In this document: positions 49,211 to 63,700 of the stretch, in pieces | How the letters are laid out: each line of letters begins with the position of its first letter | How positions within the stretch are numbered: position 1 is the stretch's first letter | Origin: Salvia splendens | Taxonomy: Eukaryota; Streptophyta; Magnoliopsida; Lamiales; Lamiaceae | Assembly (NCBI RefSeq): GCF_004379255.2 | Contig: NC_056046.1 | Span: 13,392,001 to 13,456,000 of the forward strand | Direction of reading: 5' to 3' | DNA length: 64,000 nucleotides | Translations under genes and position numbers: made by a program | Notes under the pieces: generated by a model | Databases searched by the model: none | What the model was told of the DNA's origin: nothing | Seen by the model: the letters and a program-made list of their open reading frames with translations, nothing else

Positions 49211-52200
49211 ATGGAGGGTTTAATACGCGGACTCACTGATGCAGTTCTGAATCCTAATCACGGTCGTGATGATGATGATGATGATAGTCGCGATGAACGA
49301 TCCAGATCCACTTGGGCTGAGGTTTCTACTCATCTATCAATCTGTTGAGATTTTATTGATCTGATCCGGACTAAAATGCGCAGGTGGTTGGCGGGGAGCA
49401 GGAGGAAGAAGATCAGACTAATCGTAGACCTGCTTCGCACAACGCACCAGTAATTATTCTCCCCTGTTTCCTTAAATTGTGTAGAACTCAGATTGTTGTA
49501 AATGTAGTACTATAACTGTATGCAGCGGAAGGAGATTAATGAGCAAAGGGAGCAGCGGCAGTCACGAAGAAATGAGTGGGGATCAGGAGGATCGCGCCCT
49601 GCAGCTACAACCCAGGAGGTCTCATTTTCTTCTTTTATTTTAATTTTTAGTTTTATTGTGTTTACGAGTAATCGCAACTGCTATATTCAATGTGTGCACT
49701 GGTAAGCCACATGTGTAATACTTGAAACAGAGAAGGAGCTAGGATTTTGAAAAATGAATGAGCTAAACTAGAATAATAAAAAAGTGAATTTCCTGGATGA
49801 TCCTAGGGTCAGGGTTTAGATCGGCTCCTGTCTGCAAATGGTATGACATGCTTATACCTATAGAGACATTGGTTGGATTCAACCACTCATTGCATCCCTA
49901 GGCCATCCCCAAAAGGGACTGTTCGTCCCTTCTTACTCTAGCTTTAATGATCACCTAACTTACAATTAGTCTCTTTATTTTCTCATATGCCAATTCACGA
50001 ATTTGTGCATATATCTCCCATTCTTTGTGTTCTTTGCCACATCTTTATTGTCTTAGTCAAAATCACACTCTTTCTTTTAGTACCTCGGGAATCAAAATAT
50101 CTTCACAAGGTAGGTTTCACTTCAGATATTTTACGTTTACTTTTGGTTTTATGTTGCAGTATGGAGAGACAAATGATGATGGGTGGGAGACTGTGGGCCG
50201 GAAGCCACCTTCAAAGAAGAATCACAAGGTATCTTTAGAACTTTAACAAACATAGACTGTTGTTGTTTCCATTGATATTAGTAAAAGACTGGACTCTGTT
50301 TGTTGTGGCATTGTATTGCCACTTCTTTGTTGTTTGATGCTTATATTTTAGTAACCATTTGCACAGAAGGTGACTTTCTTGTGCACAAAATTGAATAATA
50401 GTAAGTGTAAGATAATAGAATGACTTCATTGATTACCCAATTCTCTTACTATTTTTGTCTAAAGTCCACAGAAGCACAAATAGCCACATGGTAGCCATTT
50501 TATGAAAACATTTTGTTATACCATATTTCATGAACTATTTATCTCTGTTGTTTAGGTTCCTAAAAACCAGTGGAATAATTACAAGCGCCCCATCGATGAG
50601 CAAGAATATTCAGGTGACGTTGATTATGGCACTGGCATAGAACCCTCAGAAGAAGAACTTGCTGATATAGGAAAGGCTCTTAACAAGCTGTGGGATCTTG
50701 ATTCAAATCGCTTAGTTCCTGGGAAGGATTATGAGATTGATTGTGGCGAAGGAAAGAAGGTTTATCAAAAGGAAGACATGGCAGATGCTAGCTTATTTAC
50801 CTGGCTGAGTGAAGATATCTTCAGGATTCCTACATATTCACGTTTCTGTGCTCTTCTTGATAATTATAATCCAGAGCAGGGGTGCAAAGAAGTTGTGACT
50901 TCTGAAGAGAAGCAAGAGCAAAAGGCATTCATAGAAGAGATAAGCCGAACTGCTGTAATTAAATACCTTCACAAGTATCTGTCAGCAAAGGGGGTTATAT
51001 CAGAGAACTATGAGGATTTTAAGAGAATGCTTGCAAGTTTTTGGTTTGATCTTTATGGCCGAGGAGGTACATCTGGTAGTTCATCGGCTTTTGAGCATGT
51101 TTTTGTTGGAGAAATCAAACAACGGGGAGAGCAAGAAGTCTCAGGATTTCATAACTGGATTCAGGTAACAATCTACAGTTATCTGGTCTACTAAATCTTT
51201 TACTTGGATGATGCGAACGCATTTGTGTACTATGACAATTTCTTTGTAGAAGATTATTTTCTGTGACTACCGAGTAATTTGAGGCGGATACTCTAGTTTT
51301 AGTTAGTGAATCAAAAGAATGGAAAGAGTACTAACTCTTTGATTTTCCACCATTGATTGAGAATTTCAAAAAAATAAAACATGACCTCTCTCTTGTACTG
51401 CTACCATTAAATCCATGCACATGAATATTGTAACCACATTGCTTGCATTAGCTCCAGTTCTTCGAATTCCAGTCATGTCCTTATGCTCATACTCTTAACT
51501 TAGTATCTTCTTCTAACTCTACTGCATTTTTCCCTTCAGTTCTACTTAGAAGAGGCTAAGGGGAGAGTTAACTATCAGGGCTATATTTTTCCTCGAAGGC
51601 GTGGGAACACAGTAAGTAATTTACTTTCAATCAGCCAACTTTTGTGTCTTGAGCAGGTCGTGCAATATGAAACCATTCCTTATGGAATGTCCTGTTGATT
51701 TTTACTTCACTAACCTCCTCTACTGATAAAATCTTGTAATACTATCTTGAATTGTGTTTATGGAATGTGGATAAATATTGCTGTAAGTTCCCTTCTATGA
51801 AAAACTGCATAGCCCAAATCCCCGTCTACCATGAAATATATGTTTGGATGTGAATATCCATCAGCTGTCTAATTCCCCATATCCATTTCCCTAAAGCTCT
51901 CAGCTCATCACGAATAATGTTTTCCAATCTAGATGACTAAGACAATCATGCATAAGCTGTGGCTGAAGTGTTGGATGTTTCTGCTCTCTCGCCATTTTGA
52001 TCCTTTTCTATCCTTCATTTTTACGATTGTGTTATTTATCTCTCAAGTTGTGGATGAAGTGTTGGATGCTGCTTTTCTAAACATTAACCAGAAGCTTCTC
52101 CAACTATATTAAAGTTGGATGTCTTTATCAACAACAAACTGCTAGCTTGATCATTAATACTAAGTATATATAGGGCATAGTAGATGGAAATTATTTTTAT

Positions 52201-52641
52201 CTGTAGAAGTTATATGGTTATATATGCATTGAGGGTAGAATCGACTAACATTTCTAGATTCTGAGAGTGCCGCATTGGTTGATTATACAGACAGGTGTTT
52301 AACATTCACATGTTTCTGTGTAAGAAATCTTCAACTGTATAACTGAGACGAACTGTTGCCCTTTTTGTCTATTTCAAAAATTGTAATTTCTTTCCCATTT
52401 GTTGCAGCCGGACTCTGAATCGCATCTGCTTACCATTCAGTTCGAATGGAATGGTGTTCTGAAGTCAGTGTCGAGCACATTGGTGGGAGTGAGCCCTGAA
52501 TTTGAGTTTGCAATCTACACTCTATGCTTCTATCTGGGACAGGAAGAAAACCATGTTGAACTTGGTCCATACCCTGTGAATATCAAGTGCTATCGTCTCG
52601 GCAACAGAATTGGCTCTGCTTTTCCTGTCGCAGATTCTTAA
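49211..52641 (+). CDS. Poly(U)-specific endoribonuclease (EndoU family)
   Basis: Seven exons: 49211-49321, 49384-49449, 49526-49618, 50160-50228, 50556-51164, 51540-51611, 52408-52641. All are multiples of three, giving 417 residues. EndoU enzymes cut single-stranded RNA at uridines and leave 2',3'-cyclic phosphate ends. The C-terminal half (after about residue 130) is the EndoU domain. The catalytic set is visible as His in EHVFVGE, His in GFHNWIQ and Lys in EEAKGRV. The first 110 residues are charged and low in complexity (an Asp run from GAT repeats, Arg/Gln/Glu rich, then DDGWETVG), probably disordered; no signal peptide is seen, unlike secreted animal EndoU proteins. The start is chosen because it opens the first exon at a good distance from a TATA box. 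Arabidopsis At4g17100 is the likely orthologue. Confidence 0.93.
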
Positions 52642-53650
52642 ATTCACATCAAAGTGCTTCTACTTGGGGCTGCTTATCGTTACCATTTAATGTTATGTAA
52701 TGTATCTTATATTAGTGTGTCGGAATAAGTGAGGATCTAATGATGTATTATTAGACTATTTTCTTCAAACCAAACAGTATGCTATTGGAATATGTATTCA
52801 GCCAACAAACTTGCAGTGCATGTATGTGATCTCTCTCTCTCTCTCCCTCAAGTTCAAGGAAATGACAACCACAGATGCTAATGCTATATCATTGTTTCAT
52901 AAATAAAAATATCAACTGCAAAAGCTATAATTGTTGCATAAAATATCAGAGCGTAGTTGGATCACATGTCTTGTGAAAATATCTTATGAATGACAACAAC
53001 AACACGTAGTGCTACCTGAAAATATCTTATGAATGTACCAAGATATTTGAGTTGCTGTCATTGCAATACATCAAACCTAACTATCTTACAGCTGAGTTTG
53101 AACAGAACGACTGCTTTCAGTTTGCCATTTTATTGTGTTTATGGAAATTGGCAGTCAATGTCATTATATATTGGTTGCATGTCCTCGTGCAATAGTCTAC
53201 AAACCATATTTAGAAAATTCAGTGTGATGGAGCCAGACCAATAGAATATTTGTGAGACTCGAACCTAACATATTTGATCTTAGCAATACTCATTCCATCT
53301 ACAAAAAATATGGTTGTACCGCCTATTTTCGTTGAACCCATTGTACCACCTTATTTTCTTCTTATTTCTGGGGCATATGTTAAATTTTTCTTTACAACTT
53401 GATTTTGCATGTTTAAATCTCTTGAATCCATCTCTACTTATAATCCATATTGAAAATTTGAAACGTATTCTATACTTAAAGATTTTGTAATCTTTAACAA
53501 TGTCTGTATCTAATTCAAACCCAAAATACAGATCTATAGACAAATTCGTAGATTACTTAAAATAAAATTGTTGTAGTTTTTGTACTGAAAACTATACACA
53601 TTAAAAAATAATCAGTACTTTTTATATCCAAAAAGATATAAGTGTATAAA
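52642..53650. other. EndoU 3' region and AT-rich spacer
   Basis: Holds the likely 3' UTR and a short CT microsatellite (about 52831-52846). ORFs here are short and without recognisable domains. Confidence 0.5.
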
Positions 53651-53659
53651 TTTTAAAAA

Positions 53660-54060
53660 TAAAGTCCAAAATTGAATCCTAACATTTATTCAACAAAAAA
53701 ATTAGGTTGTCTTATATCCTATTAAGTGTGTTAGCTTTTGGTCCTAAATAATATATTTTGGTTCATATTTAATAATTTCGTAAAAATCAACAACGTTTAA
53801 AGTTTAAAGTTGGTCCCTTACATTTGCACAAAATCTTTGTAGTCCTATACATTTTAAGTGTGTTAGCTTTGGGTCCTAAAGAATAAGTTTTGATCCATAT
53901 TTAAGCCATCAATCAAGTCAAAATATAGTTGATCGTTAATTTTTTTTACGGAGTCATTAAATATACACCAAATTATATTCTTTAGGATCATAAGCTAACA
54001 AATGTGTAGGATCAAAAAATTTTGCACAAATATATATGACCAATTTTAGAGTTTAGTCAA
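53660..54060. repeat. Fold-back MITE related to 3560-4192
   Basis: The block GTCCTA-x-GTGTTAGCTTTGGGTCC-type sequence appears twice in direct order (about 53715 and 53850). A reverse-complement copy ends with TTTTGCACAAATAT and GACCAATTTTAGAG near 54050. The same motifs form the outer repeat at 3560. Ends are approximate. Confidence 0.55.
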
Positions 54061-54065
54061 AATAA

Positions 54066-54210
54066 TATTCCATTCGTCTCAAAAGAATATGATAAAGTAA
54101 GAGAAAAGTAAAGAGAAAAAGTAATTAAAGTATTGTTAATGAAGAATGTGTCTCACCTCATCAAAGAGTTAGAAAGTACATATTGTTATGGGACGGGAGA
54201 AGGACTATCA
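54066..54210. mobile_element. Decayed Stowaway-type MITE
   Basis: Left CCATTCGTCTCAAAAGAATA and right TATGGGACGGGAGAAGGA are imperfect inverted ends with a purine-rich AAAGTAAGAGA-type interior typical of this group. Confidence 0.5.
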
Positions 54211-55423
54211 TTGTGCTAATAACTTTTATCAGGAGTATTTTTAATTATGGGTATTTTATTATTTGACGACTTATTATTAGAATATTAGTACTAATTGAGA
54301 ACGTTTGAAATCTCAAAGTCAAAAGTTAGGCACGAATACTCAATTTCGACGGTGCAATTAACTCCTCCTACACACGTTTTCATCGTTATTTATTAGTCGC
54401 AAATTCAATTTCAATTTCAATTTCAATTTCTGTATTCATCAATTTCTGGTTTTGGGGTTCGGATCCCATAACCGAAAATTTCATTTTTCTGAATGCAGTA
54501 TTTTCGCAAAGAAAAACATGTTTCACAAAGAAGGCATTATTTGTATTTCTTGCTTTACATTTCACCATGATTCACTCATTTTGTACTCACCATACGATAA
54601 AATAATATAGATTACTATTTTATCCATTTAATAGCCAAATTAAGTTCAAGATAAATAACATCTTCATTAGAGCCGACACATATTTGGAAGAAAGAAAGAA
54701 AGAAAGAAAGGGCAAAATAAAAGAAACAGACAAAAGTCTGCATTTCAAATGCATCACCCATATTTTCATCGTATTTCTCTTTAACTTTAATAGTAAATCA
54801 ATTTTTTGCGGTGAGTACTCATTTTTTGTTACTCTTCTGATTTTACTTTTGTACAAAATGTGATGAATGGGCGGGAAAATTAAAAAAAGGACCCACTCCA
54901 TAATTTAGTGGCTACAAACAAAACAAAATGTTTAAAAGAACTAAAATAATGTGATTTTGGCCCTTAATAAATTTTAGAATTTTAATTTACTCTTAACGTG
55001 GGCCTTTTTTTAAATAGGCGTTGGAATTTGACCTAATTGCGTAAATGTAACTTTTGATAAATGACCACATGGCTATACAATTAAAATTAATCATCTCTAG
55101 CCACTATTGCTTAAATGCTTGAGCTAAAATTTTTGTTCAAAAGAACTTAACTATCCTACAGGAATAAGCATTATTTATACTTTAAATCCCAAATTATTCT
55201 GATTTGAAATTGCAATTTCAACGAACCAAAAGCTCGAACTCTACCTCAAACTTGTATATCCGATAATAAAACTGTCAACAAGGGAGAACAAATTACTTCA
55301 AAAGCCATCAATTATTTGTGAATTCTGATGTTGAAGTAAAATGTATAAATCTCAACTTCGAACTCAGATTATATATTAGAAATTTAGAATGGATGGTTTT
55401 AAACTAATCAGGAGGTTAAAAAA

Positions 55424-55600
55424 TGTTGGGGTACACTCTCATTCCACATCGGATGAGTATGGGAAGTTGGTAGGTGTATATAATTCCTGTCCAACCCCAA
55501 TTAGTTTGAGGTCTTTTGGGAGTGACCCAAAAACAAATCCGTGCGGGCATGACCCAAAGCGGACAATATCTAACTAATGTTGCAGTTGACGATCCTAACA
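55424..55600. mobile_element. Solo LTR
   Basis: The sequence begins TGTTGGGGTACAC, includes CCACATCGG and GCGGACAATATC, and ends GATCCTAACA. It is 177 nt, has TG/CA ends, and AAAAA lies on both sides. No partner LTR or internal part is nearby. A poly-A target duplication is weak evidence on its own. Confidence 0.5.
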
Positions 55601-57983
55601 AAAAATAATGATATGCTCTAAAGAACTTGAGTCTAATTTGCAACTAATTACAAATTTTATGAATAAAATTATAATTCTCTTATTATTAGTTGATAAATTC
55701 ATGTTGCAAAATTGTAATTCAACGAGAGAGAACGCGCCTTCTAAAACAACAATGACCGAGGAGGAAAAATGTTTATTTCATTTTCTTCTGGAAAGTGTGA
55801 GAATATTTTAAAGAAATAAAAAATTTATACTAATCAACCATACTCCCAAATGTCAAATTTTGACAATTTCTTATCCACAAAATATAGCAAATTTTTGCGC
55901 TTTATCATCACAGTCGCAATACTAGAAAAGATTATTAGTCACTTTCTATTAACGAGAAAATGATTCATTTAAAATTAACAATTATGAGGTGGGGCAAATT
56001 TTCTATAAAAGCAAGTTGGGTGAAATTCAAAATTTAAGATAAGATTCACTCCAACCACAAAACATTCTCACACCATTGCTAAGTGCTAACATCCAAAACT
56101 GTCGATGTTTAGGCAGCTGGCCATCGTTTATTTTGTACAATCAAATTGCCTTAACTATGACCAACAATGTCTGCACATAATTGACATTGTTTCCTTTTCT
56201 TTCACATTTGGAAATCATTTACAGCATAAGCCACTACAAATAGAGGACTGGTTAATTAGTATGTTTTGACGTTGGTCTATATGAATCTATTTCAATCAAA
56301 ACCTATCAATGAATCAAATTCCTCAGAAAAAGAAAAGAAATGTCAACCTTGTAAGACATGAAAATAATGGAACACAATGTGTATTTATGTGGAGAAACCT
56401 GCTGCCACAGTAATGGTAAGTAAACTAAAAAAATTGTTAAACTAAGTGGTATATGTCCTAGGTTCTAGCACCATGCCAAATGTGTGCGAAGATCTAATTT
56501 TTGGGTCAATTAATTAATAAATTCAACTATAAATTTGTAAATGAAAGAGAATCAGTTGTCATGTTTTGTATTTAATCACACCCTTATTCAAACCATATGC
56601 AGTAATAAACTTGTTTGATCATCTTATCCTCAAATATTCAATACTACATCAGTCTACAAGAAACAGTCCAACTCACTTTTTAAAAACTCATATCACTCAC
56701 TCATAGAACTATTGTCCTTTGTGGAGCGGGGGAGTATCGAATATTTGAAGGATAAGATGTTTGAGTAGTAAATGAACCAAGCCGTCACAAGAGTTATTTG
56801 AAGTTTGGTTCGATACAAGCTCTAAGCGCGTTCCATAAATCTCGCTAACTAAACGAACCAGGGTTGAGCATGACAATATTCAGCTCAGCTCAACTCAGTC
56901 CTATTACACCTATGAGCTCTGTTAAATGCGGAATAAGTGGTGTCCTAACTCAATTAGAACCATCAATCAAACCACGTAGACATATAGATCGATGCTCAAG
57001 TGGAGTAGTTATCTCTAATAACAAAGAAAGGAATTCTGATAATTATCCAACCATAGACTTTGCATACAACCACAAATTCCAGCTCAAAAGAAGATCATTT
57101 TTTCATGCTTATCTTAACAAATAACACACAATTTAACATACTAACAAAAGAAATTACAAAATTGCAGATTATCCACATCCACTCATATGCATTGTGTCTT
57201 CTTTAACAAAGGCCAAATTAGAAAAGTCGGTGGGGCACAAACAAAGAAAGCCACATATTAAACAGATGTGGCTGACACTCAAAACAGCTACATTTGCTAA
57301 TTTAACCCCAACACTTTGATTTAACCTCTTTCCAAGTAGATTCCATTAAAAAATATCAAAAATTAGAATATGCGACCACCATCCCTCAACCAAAACCATA
57401 AATAATGCTATGCTAACAAATATCTGGGGGTACTCATAAATATCTTTCTTCATATCATTTGAAGAAGTAAACACACATGACTGCACATTAAACGCCATTG
57501 CTAGCTACTGGTGATATAACAATAGTGAAAGCATACTGATTAACAACATCTATATTCGACTAATTCGAGACACTTAAGAGAGTTAACCTTTCTTCCTGTT
57601 CATGCAAATCTGTGAGCAGCAACAAGTATGCATCAACGGTGTATGTATGATAGTTTCTAGGGTAGAATGTATCGTAATATAACAATGTGACTTTAATCTG
57701 AGTGGACCTGCAAAGATGAGATTACCAAATCTTCCATGCGAGTTCTAGTTAGATTATCAATAATAAAGTAGGATCATCACATTTTAAAATGATGCATCTT
57801 AGGAATCCTGCATCTTATTTAGGAAAATCTTGAAATCACAGCATATTCTTTCACCCAATAAGGGTTTTGAGATGTGAAAAGTGTAAGCGCGTCCTCTGAA
57901 AAGGTAAAGCGACTGGTTTGATCTTTTGCACTTTTACCTTTTCAAACTAGAGCCCACCAAAATTGTCTTGTTAGTGTCAGCAA
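55601..57983. other. Spacer upstream of BAM3
   Basis: AT-rich, with no supported gene. It includes a MITE remnant at 56642-56737 with ends CTACATCAGTCTACAAG and CTTTGTGGAGCGGGGGAGTA. A reading frame at 56864-57124 has no recognisable domain. Confidence 0.5.
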
Positions 57984-57996
57984 TTGGTTATCTTTA

Positions 57997-58004
57997 TATA
58001 TAAA
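57997..58004 (+). promoter_or_regulatory. Candidate TATA box of BAM3
   Basis: TATATAAA sits 52-59 nt before the ATG at 58056, implying a 5' UTR of about 25-30 nt. It supports the start at 58056 over the in-frame ATG at 57984, which would lie upstream of transcription start. Confidence 0.6.
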
Positions 58005-58055
58005 CACCAGCAGCCTCCATTCTTTCCATATCTCTTTACTCAGCAAAAGAGAACA

Positions 58056-60795
<2,740 letters not shown>

Positions 60796-60796
60796 T

Positions 60797-63700
60797 TGTT
60801 GACACAGATAGAATCAGCGTGTAAAGGAAATAAGAACCCGGCTTTATTGATAAACTAACTGGAATTGAAATGAATTGAGAGAACAATCCTCACCAAGGAG
60901 GCCTGCGTCTAAACGCCCAAAATACTGATTTCCCAAGATGCCTTTTTCCTCTCTCGGTTCCTCAATATTTAAAGGCTTACAAATAACTGATAATGCTAAA
61001 AAGATGCAACAATAAATCAGGAAATAAATCAGGAAATATCATCTAACTACTGCCGAGATTTTCCAGCTTTGACTCCTTCTTTTACTCAGCCGTTTGGTTG
61101 GGCCAAACTACCTCCCTGCTTCCCCGCTTGTAGACTCTCCAGCGCGTATCAATTGCCCCCGCCGTCGAAGAAGCCTTGTCCTCAAGGCGGAAATGAGGAA
61201 ATTGACCTTGCATATCCGCCACATCGACCCAAGTGGCATCGTCAACCTCCTGACCGAGCCACTGAATCAGGACCTGGTCATGCGACTCCCCATCCCGAGT
61301 CACCGAACGCCGATCCAGTACCTGCTCGGGAAGCACCGGGGGATCTGTGGCCCACAGTGAAGCAGGTAAATTGTGGACGGGCACCTCTGAACCTATCGCT
61401 CGTTTAAGTAAGGAGACGTGGAAAACCGGGTGGATTCGAGAGTCTGCTGGTAGCTCCAAGCGATAGGCCGTACTGCCAATCCGCGCTCCCACCCGAAAAG
61501 GCCCGAAAAATCGAGGGGCCAGCTTCCTATTCTGCGCCGAAAAAAGAGTGGTCTGCCTGTGAGGGCGGAACTTAAGAAACACCATGTCGCCCACGGCGAA
61601 CTCTACCTCCCTTCGGTGCTTGTTGGCGGAGGCGACCATCCGCTGCTGGGCCCGTTCCAAATGAGCCTTTAGTAGGACCAACATTTCGTCCCTGGAGCGA
61701 AGGCTGTCCAGGACCGCTTGGGAGCGGACTTCTCCAGGTAGGAAGTCATGGATTGTGGGAGGAGGGCGACCATACACTACCTCGAAAGGGGACATGCCGG
61801 AGGCGGAATGGGTGCTGGTGTTGTAACAATATTCAGCCCATGCCAACCACTTATTCCATTGTTTGGGCTGGTCAGAAGAGAAGCACCGCAAGTAAGTTTG
61901 AAGGGAGCGATTCAGCACCTCCGTTTGGCCATCCGTCTCCGGGTGGTAAGCCGAGCTCATTTTGAGTTGAGTGCCTGTTGCCCGAAACAGTTCGCGCCAA
62001 AACGAGCTGAGAAAAATGGGATCACGGTCAGAGACGATGGACCGGGGAATCCCATGTAGACGGACCACCTCCTTAGTAAACACCTCGGCTACCTGCTTGG
62101 CGGAGAATGGGTGGCGAAGGGCCATGAAGTGGCCATACTTAGATAAACGGTCGACCACCACGAACACACAGTCCACGCCCCCAGCCTTCGGCAGGCCTGA
62201 TAAGAAATCCATACTCACATCCTCCCATATGCGCTCTGGAATGGGTAATGGCGTCAAGAGACCCGCTGGGGCCTTGGTCTCGGTTTTGCTTCGTTGACAG
62301 GTTGCGCAAGCCGCAACGAAATTTGTCACATGCTTGACCATGCCGGGCCAGTAGACGTTTGAAGCAATGCGCCTATATGTCCGGTAGGCTCCTGCGTGAC
62401 CCCCACTTGGGGTGATGTGAAATTCTGCCAGCAGTTTAGGGATCCAAGAAGAGTTGGAAGGAACAACGAAACGGCCCTTGTAGAAAAGGATGCCGTGAAC
62501 CAGCTCATAATGTGGTGCAGCCGGTCGCCCGGCCTCCAGCTCCGATTTGATCCTCTGGAGCGGTTCGTCTGCTGCCAATGAAGACTGCGCAGCAGACCAG
62601 TCTGCCCAAACCGGTCGAGAGAGAACCGCCAACTCCAGCTGCTCGGAGTCCCGGCGTGAGAGAGCATCAGCAGCCCGGTTGAGCCGTCCTTCCTTATACA
62701 CAATTGAGAAGTCATACCCCAATAATTTGGCTGCCCAGTTTTGTTGTGCCGGAGTAGACAAGGGGTGCGCCAATAATTGCCGCAGGCTTCGTTGATCTGT
62801 GTAGACGACAAAACGTCGGCCCAAGAGATAGGGGCGCCAATGCTGGATGGCGAGTACCAATGCCATAAGTTCCTTTTCGTAGGCTGATTTAGCGAGCCAA
62901 CGAGATGACAACATCTTGCTGAAGTATGCGACGGGTTGGCGGTCTTGCATTAGGACCGCGCCGAGGCCACGACCGGAAGCATCGCACTCGACGACAAATT
63001 CCTTAGAGAAATCTGGGGTGCGGAGAAGGGGGGCTGTCGTGAGAGCGTGTTTCAAGTCGTGAAAGGCTTTGTCCGCCTCGGCTGGCCAACTCCAAGTGCG
63101 TCGAAGTGGGGTCGGTTCTGCCTTCTTCAACAAGGCAGTGAGAGGGGCTGCAATTTTCCCATAATCTTTTATAAATCGGCGGTAATACCCGGTGAGGCCC
63201 AGGAATCCGCGAATCCCCTTGAGGGTGGAGGGGGTCGGCCAGCGCATAACAGCGGAGACTTTGGAGGGATCCATTCTAACCCCTGCGAAGGATACAATAT
63301 GGCCGAGGTACTCCACCTCCGTTCGGCCTAACACGCACTTCTTCGGGTTAACCACCAACGAATGGGTTTGGAGAAGCTGGAAAACCTGTTCCAGATGTCG
63401 AAGATGTGCTTCCCATGAGCTACTGTATATTAATATATCGTCGAAGAAGACCAGGACGTGTCGCCGCAAAAAAGGGCGGAAGATGTCATTCATGAGGCCT
63501 TGGAACGTGGCGGGAGCATTGGTGAGGCCGAATGGCATTACCAAAAACTCATAGTGTCCCGAGTGCGTGCGAAATGCAGTTTTTGGGACATCCGAGGCTG
63601 CGACGCGGATCTGATGATAACCGGCCCGAAGATCGATCTTACTAAACCACCGCGCGCCGTGTAACTCATCGAGTAATTCCTGGATAATCGGAATCGGGTA

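Noticed and set aside
49520..49705. Start codon at 49520 for the EndoU gene
   Set aside because: It lies across an intron-exon border; exons 49211-49321 and 49384-49449 join upstream in frame.
57984..58055. Upstream in-frame ATG of BAM3
   Set aside because: It precedes the likely TATA box at 57997; the start at 58056 gives the expected transit peptide and length.
61069..63664. + strand ORFs opposite the gypsy pol gene
   Set aside because: Antisense shadows of a long GC-rich frame; no domain recognised.
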